Below are positions 5,815-7,814 of a stretch of 7,814 nt of DNA, piece after piece. The notes beneath the pieces were generated by a model. The model was not told the origin of the DNA. It did not search any database and saw only the letters and a program-made list of their open reading frames with translations. The stretch covers positions 1-7,814 of the forward strand of contig JAZLEZ010000036.1 in assembly GCA_045615505.1 (NCBI GenBank). The letters are read 5' to 3'. This stretch comes from JAZLEZ01 sp045615505 (GTDB lineage: Bacteria > Spirochaetota > Spirochaetia > Sphaerochaetales > Sphaerochaetaceae). How positions within the stretch are numbered: the first letter of the stretch is position 1; every line of letters starts with the position of its first letter. A program made the translations under genes and the position numbers.

Positions 5815-6513
5815 TTATACTAATGCACATCCGCTCCTTGCACGCTTTAAGAAAGCTTTTTGTTCGTCTGTTATCCGATAACTCTCGCAAGCCTTTTGAA
5901 TTGTCTTGTTATGGACCCATTCATCAAGCTTTTTATCTTCAATGTATCCTATTGTACTGTCCCACTGTTTTGTTAAGGCAGTAGCAAAAAACCATGAGAC
6001 CATCATATTCACGTAGTATTTATCAGAGTGAACTGAAGATGCAATCATCAGATATTCCGGCTTAAAGTCGTCATCCAAAAAATATGTCATCAGCATTTCA
6101 AGACCGAAACGTATCGTGTATTCTTCCGAAGATTTTGTCCACATTTTTATGAATGGTAATATTTCAGACTTATGTTTTTTAAAGCATTTAGGAGACATAA
6201 TATCGCAGACTGCCCAGTTGTCTACGTACGGAAGAAATTTTTCAAGTTCTTTCATACACCGGGTAAAGTCCTTAATCTCGGAAATGAGCAACCCATGCAG
6301 CATATTCTCATCGTAGTACTTATGAGGAAGTTCTGAAAAAAACTTTTTTACTTCGTCTTCATTGTTTTTGTAAAGATTTTTTGCAAGAGTTCTGCATGCG
6401 GGCACTCTCACTCCGATAAAAAGTTCAGAATCAACAGTAGGTGTGAGTTTGGCTTGAAACAGAGCATAATCTTTATCTTGTAATTCAAATAACTTTTTTT
6501 GTATTGCAGTCAT
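5815..6513 (-). CDS. DNA alkylation repair protein, AlkD family
   Basis: This 232-residue all-helical protein matches the AlkD family of HEAT-like-repeat DNA glycosylases, which excise alkylated purines without flipping the base. The active-site pattern can be lined up: Trp100 and Asp104 in VDNWAVCD, Arg135 in IRFGLEML and Trp174 in VNMMVSWFFA. Their order and spacing correspond to the Trp, Asp, Arg and Trp of the founding AlkD. The C-terminal segment NKTIQKACESYRITDEQKAFLK is also family-typical. Length is normal, so this copy looks intact and soluble in the cytoplasm. The start is the ATG at 6513; the upstream Shine-Dalgarno (GGTAAAAAG) is weak. It lies 66 nt after the VOC gene and may share its transcript. 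Some family members lack glycosylase activity, so the activity is inferred. Confidence 0.9.
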   Translation of the reverse strand: MTAIQKKLFELQDKDYALFQAKLTPTVDSELFIGVRVPACRTLAKNLYKNNEDEVKKFFSELPHKYYDENMLHGLLISEIKDFTRCMKELEKFLPYVDNWAVCDIMSPKCFKKHKSEILPFIKMWTKSSEEYTIRFGLEMLMTYFLDDDFKPEYLMIASSVHSDKYYVNMMVSWFFATALTKQWDSTIGYIEDKKLDEWVHNKTIQKACESYRITDEQKAFLKRARSGCALV

Positions 6514-6552
6514 CTTTTTACCATACGAAAAGAATACACATTACGTCGAGGT

Positions 6553-6594
6553 CCGGTTGTTTATCCGTCGATATCAAAATCAAACCCCAACCGG
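6553..6594 (-). repeat. Inverted repeat between the VOC and DNA alkylation repair genes
   Basis: CCGGTTG (6553-6559) pairs with CAACCGG (6588-6594), and an inner TTT/AAA can extend the stem past a 3-nt bulge. One arm overlaps the VOC stop codon. There is no T-tract on either strand, so it is not a clear terminator; it may influence mRNA processing or mean nothing. Confidence 0.35.
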
Positions 6595-6948
6595 CGTACC
6601 TACTTCAATAAGGTTTCCATCCGGATCATAAAACCTTACTACTTTCTGTCCCCAAGAATGAGTCAAGAGTTTGTTCACATATTCTGTATCCGGATAAAGT
6701 TTTTCAAGTTTTGCTATGAAAGCCTCAATATCCTGTTCTTCGAAATACAGTTCTGAACTGTTGCTATGCCCGATAATGTTTTTTCCGATAAACTTTTCCC
6801 AATACTGAGTTTCTTGTAGAAACACCCCTCCACTCAATTCCATATTACCGTCATTATCATGAACCAGTTCAAGTCCAAAAACTTTTTCGTAAAACTCAAG
6901 GGACAGTTTACAGTTATTAACTACTACAAGTGTGCCTTTATACTTCAT
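6580..6948 (-). CDS. VOC superfamily protein (glyoxalase/bleomycin resistance/dioxygenase fold)
   Basis: This 122-residue protein has the two beta-alpha-beta-beta-beta modules of the vicinal oxygen chelate fold. The first runs from KGTLVVVNN through LSLEFYEKVFGLEL with GGVFLQE. The second covers SSELYFE, a helix IEAFIAKLEKLYPD and the final RFYDPDGNLIEVGTPV. Glu115 in LIEVG stands where metal-binding VOC enzymes have a ligand, but a matching first-module histidine is not obvious, so catalysis is uncertain; many members only bind small molecules or antibiotics. Length is the usual single-domain size. The ATG at 6948 has AGAGG about 4-5 nt upstream, a strong start. The gene is preceded by the broken GyrI-like region and followed by the alkylation repair gene. 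Function (detoxification or drug binding) cannot be set further. Confidence 0.9.
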   Translation of the reverse strand: MKYKGTLVVVNNCKLSLEFYEKVFGLELVHDNDGNMELSGGVFLQETQYWEKFIGKNIIGHSNSSELYFEEQDIEAFIAKLEKLYPDTEYVNKLLTHSWGQKVVRFYDPDGNLIEVGTPVGV

Positions 6949-6990
6949 TTTTCCTCTTTAACAGTCTGAATTTGAATAGAGGGCATTTTT

Positions 6991-7068
6991 TTACTCTACC
7001 GGCAATTGAATCTCCGTCAGCCAATCTTCTTCAGACTTCTTGTTCCATATTCCGTCAATCCGGAAGTC
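6991..7068 (-). pseudogene. Short C-terminal remnant of another effector-binding-type protein
   Basis: In a frame different from the GyrI-like ORF, 25 codons after a TAA (7071-7069) read DFRIDGIWNKK, then SEEDWLTEIQLPVE and a stop at 6993-6991. A tail ending in Trp-x-x-Glu-Ile-x-Leu-Pro-Val is typical of the C-terminus of AraC-type/GyrI-like effector-binding domains. It overlaps the end of the adjacent truncated ORF by 14 nt. It is probably the 3' end of a second, mostly deleted gene, or the tail left by an internal deletion and frameshift. The evidence is a short match to a pattern. Confidence 0.4.
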
Positions 7069-7387
7069 TTATTACTGAAATCCAACAGAATGCTGATTTG
7101 TCAGAATAATCTACTCCATCTACTCCTTTCTGCCACCAAAAGCCTTCAAGTGGAGGAACAACATAATCAAAGAATCCTTCAATACAATAGTCTGTCTTGT
7201 AACTCATCTTCAGAGTGTAAGCTACAGCATAAAGAACGCCGATTGCCTGCTGATATGCTCCGTCTTCGTCATTAGGATTGCCTTTGCCTCTGACTGCAAT
7301 GTAGTTTGCCTTAGGTACATTTACTATCTCAGGCTTGTTCTTTGGCATGTAGAATTCTTTGTATTTTTTCTTAAAGTCAAATGACAT
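7055..7387 (-). pseudogene. Truncated GyrI-like small-molecule-binding domain protein (N-terminal half)
   Basis: The 110-residue frame starts at an ATG at 7387 and carries clear landmarks of a GyrI-like family: FDFKKKYKEFYMPKNKPEIV, then NYIAVRGKGNPNDEDGAYQQAI, then FFDYVVPPLEGFWWQ and WISVIRLPD. From memory, related intact proteins run to about 200-215 residues, with a second module after RLPD. Here a TGA follows at once (7057-7055). Such proteins bind small, often cationic or drug-like, molecules and may hydrolyse or sense them. The loss of the second half suggests a non-functional gene, although a short form acting as a dimer cannot be excluded. The Shine-Dalgarno is modest (GAAAAGAG close to the ATG). 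It follows the unrecognised gene on the right by 22 nt, so the two were probably one transcription unit. Confidence 0.7.
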
Positions 7388-7409
7388 TCTCTTTTCACTC
7401 CCAGCAACA

Positions 7410-7814
7410 CTAAAGGAAAAGGTAATCCCGCTTTACAGTTACTTTGAGACCCTTTTCTGAATCAGAGCATTCAGTCCTTGCATCCTTGACGGAATAATAC
7501 ATATCAATCTTGTCCGATTCATTCATATGAATCCAAAATCCGCTCAAATCACACCTGGAAAATGTGTAAATATTTTCTTTTGTTCTGATAACAATTCCGG
7601 AATCAACAATTACATCATCATCTGAATTGTTCACAATTCTGTCACGAACAATCATAACCTCTGAAATGACCTCATTTTTCAATAATTGAGTAACATTACA
7701 TCCTTTTGGATAAATTCGTTTTTCGGAAGAACTCATTCTGTTAACAGAAAAACAAGTAGCTTCATCCTTAAATAAATGGTCTGTACCCCACTTCCATTCA
7801 ACGGGAACATAAAC
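7410..7814 (-). CDS. Unrecognised protein, 5' end beyond the window (partial)
   Basis: I do not recognise this protein. The frame ends with TAG at 7412-7410. It can be started at an ATG at 7736, but no ribosome binding site precedes that ATG, and the frame stays open for 26 more codons to the window edge. Those extra codons read like real protein (VPVEWKWGTDHLFKDEATCFS), so the true start is outside and the visible part is 134 residues. It is rich in beta-strand patterns (VISEVMIVRDRIVNN, VDSGIVIRTKENIYTF, GFWIHMN) and charged, with no membrane segment or signal. No function is assigned. It sits just upstream of the broken GyrI-like gene in the same direction. Confidence 0.65.
   Translation of the reverse strand, partial: VYVPVEWKWGTDHLFKDEATCFSVNRMSSSEKRIYPKGCNVTQLLKNEVISEVMIVRDRIVNNSDDDVIVDSGIVIRTKENIYTFSRCDLSGFWIHMNESDKIDMYYSVKDARTECSDSEKGLKVTVKRDYLFL

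Noticed and set aside
7006..7275. Plus-strand ORF opposite the GyrI-like gene
   Set aside because: It lies antisense to recognisable coding sequence and its translation shows no domain-like pattern.
658..7814. An integron-like cassette array, suggested by many single genes in one orientation
   Set aside because: No attC-like sites recur between genes, spacings range from 1 to over 170 nt, several genes have their own promoters, and no integrase is in view.

Overview
The window is an AT-rich stretch that suggests a gut-type Clostridia bacterium (Oscillospiraceae/Lachnospiraceae level). The signs are strong GGAGG-type Shine-Dalgarno sites, TTGACA/TATAAT-type promoters, a U-tract terminator, and protein types common in those genomes. 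The placement comes from protein style and was not searched. Apart from a transposon end at the left edge, every credible gene lies on the minus strand, so the region is transcribed from right to left.

Left edge (1-460): the last 40 codons of a TnpB-like protein on the plus strand, with nested hairpins typical of an IS200/IS605 right end (possible omega-RNA). It runs directly into the 3' end of a feoB gene on the opposite strand. Only the FeoB C-terminus survives. Its upstream break coincides with three 18-bp direct repeats that begin TGT and may be a solo end of another element. From 458 to the GNAT terminator at 619 I see no convincing gene.

Middle (619-2093): a GNAT acetyltransferase with its own promoter, terminator and an unusual leader (short ORF plus long hairpin) sits downstream of an SGNH/GDSL hydrolase.

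Core (2224-5464): a good sigma-A promoter drives a tight two-gene unit, a polysaccharide pyruvyl transferase family protein and, 10 nt after its stop, a MATE transporter fused to a C-terminal RsbW-like ATPase domain. Together they could modify and move a surface glycan or lipid-linked sugar, with a cytosolic nucleotide-binding domain on the transporter. This is the most interesting part of the window.

Right part (5535-7814): a remnant of a nuclease-like protein, an AlkD-type DNA alkylation repair protein, a VOC/glyoxalase-fold protein, a broken GyrI-like effector-binding protein with a second short remnant, and an unrecognised protein that runs off the right edge. The mix of single accessory genes with several truncated ones looks like a decaying, repeatedly rearranged accessory region.
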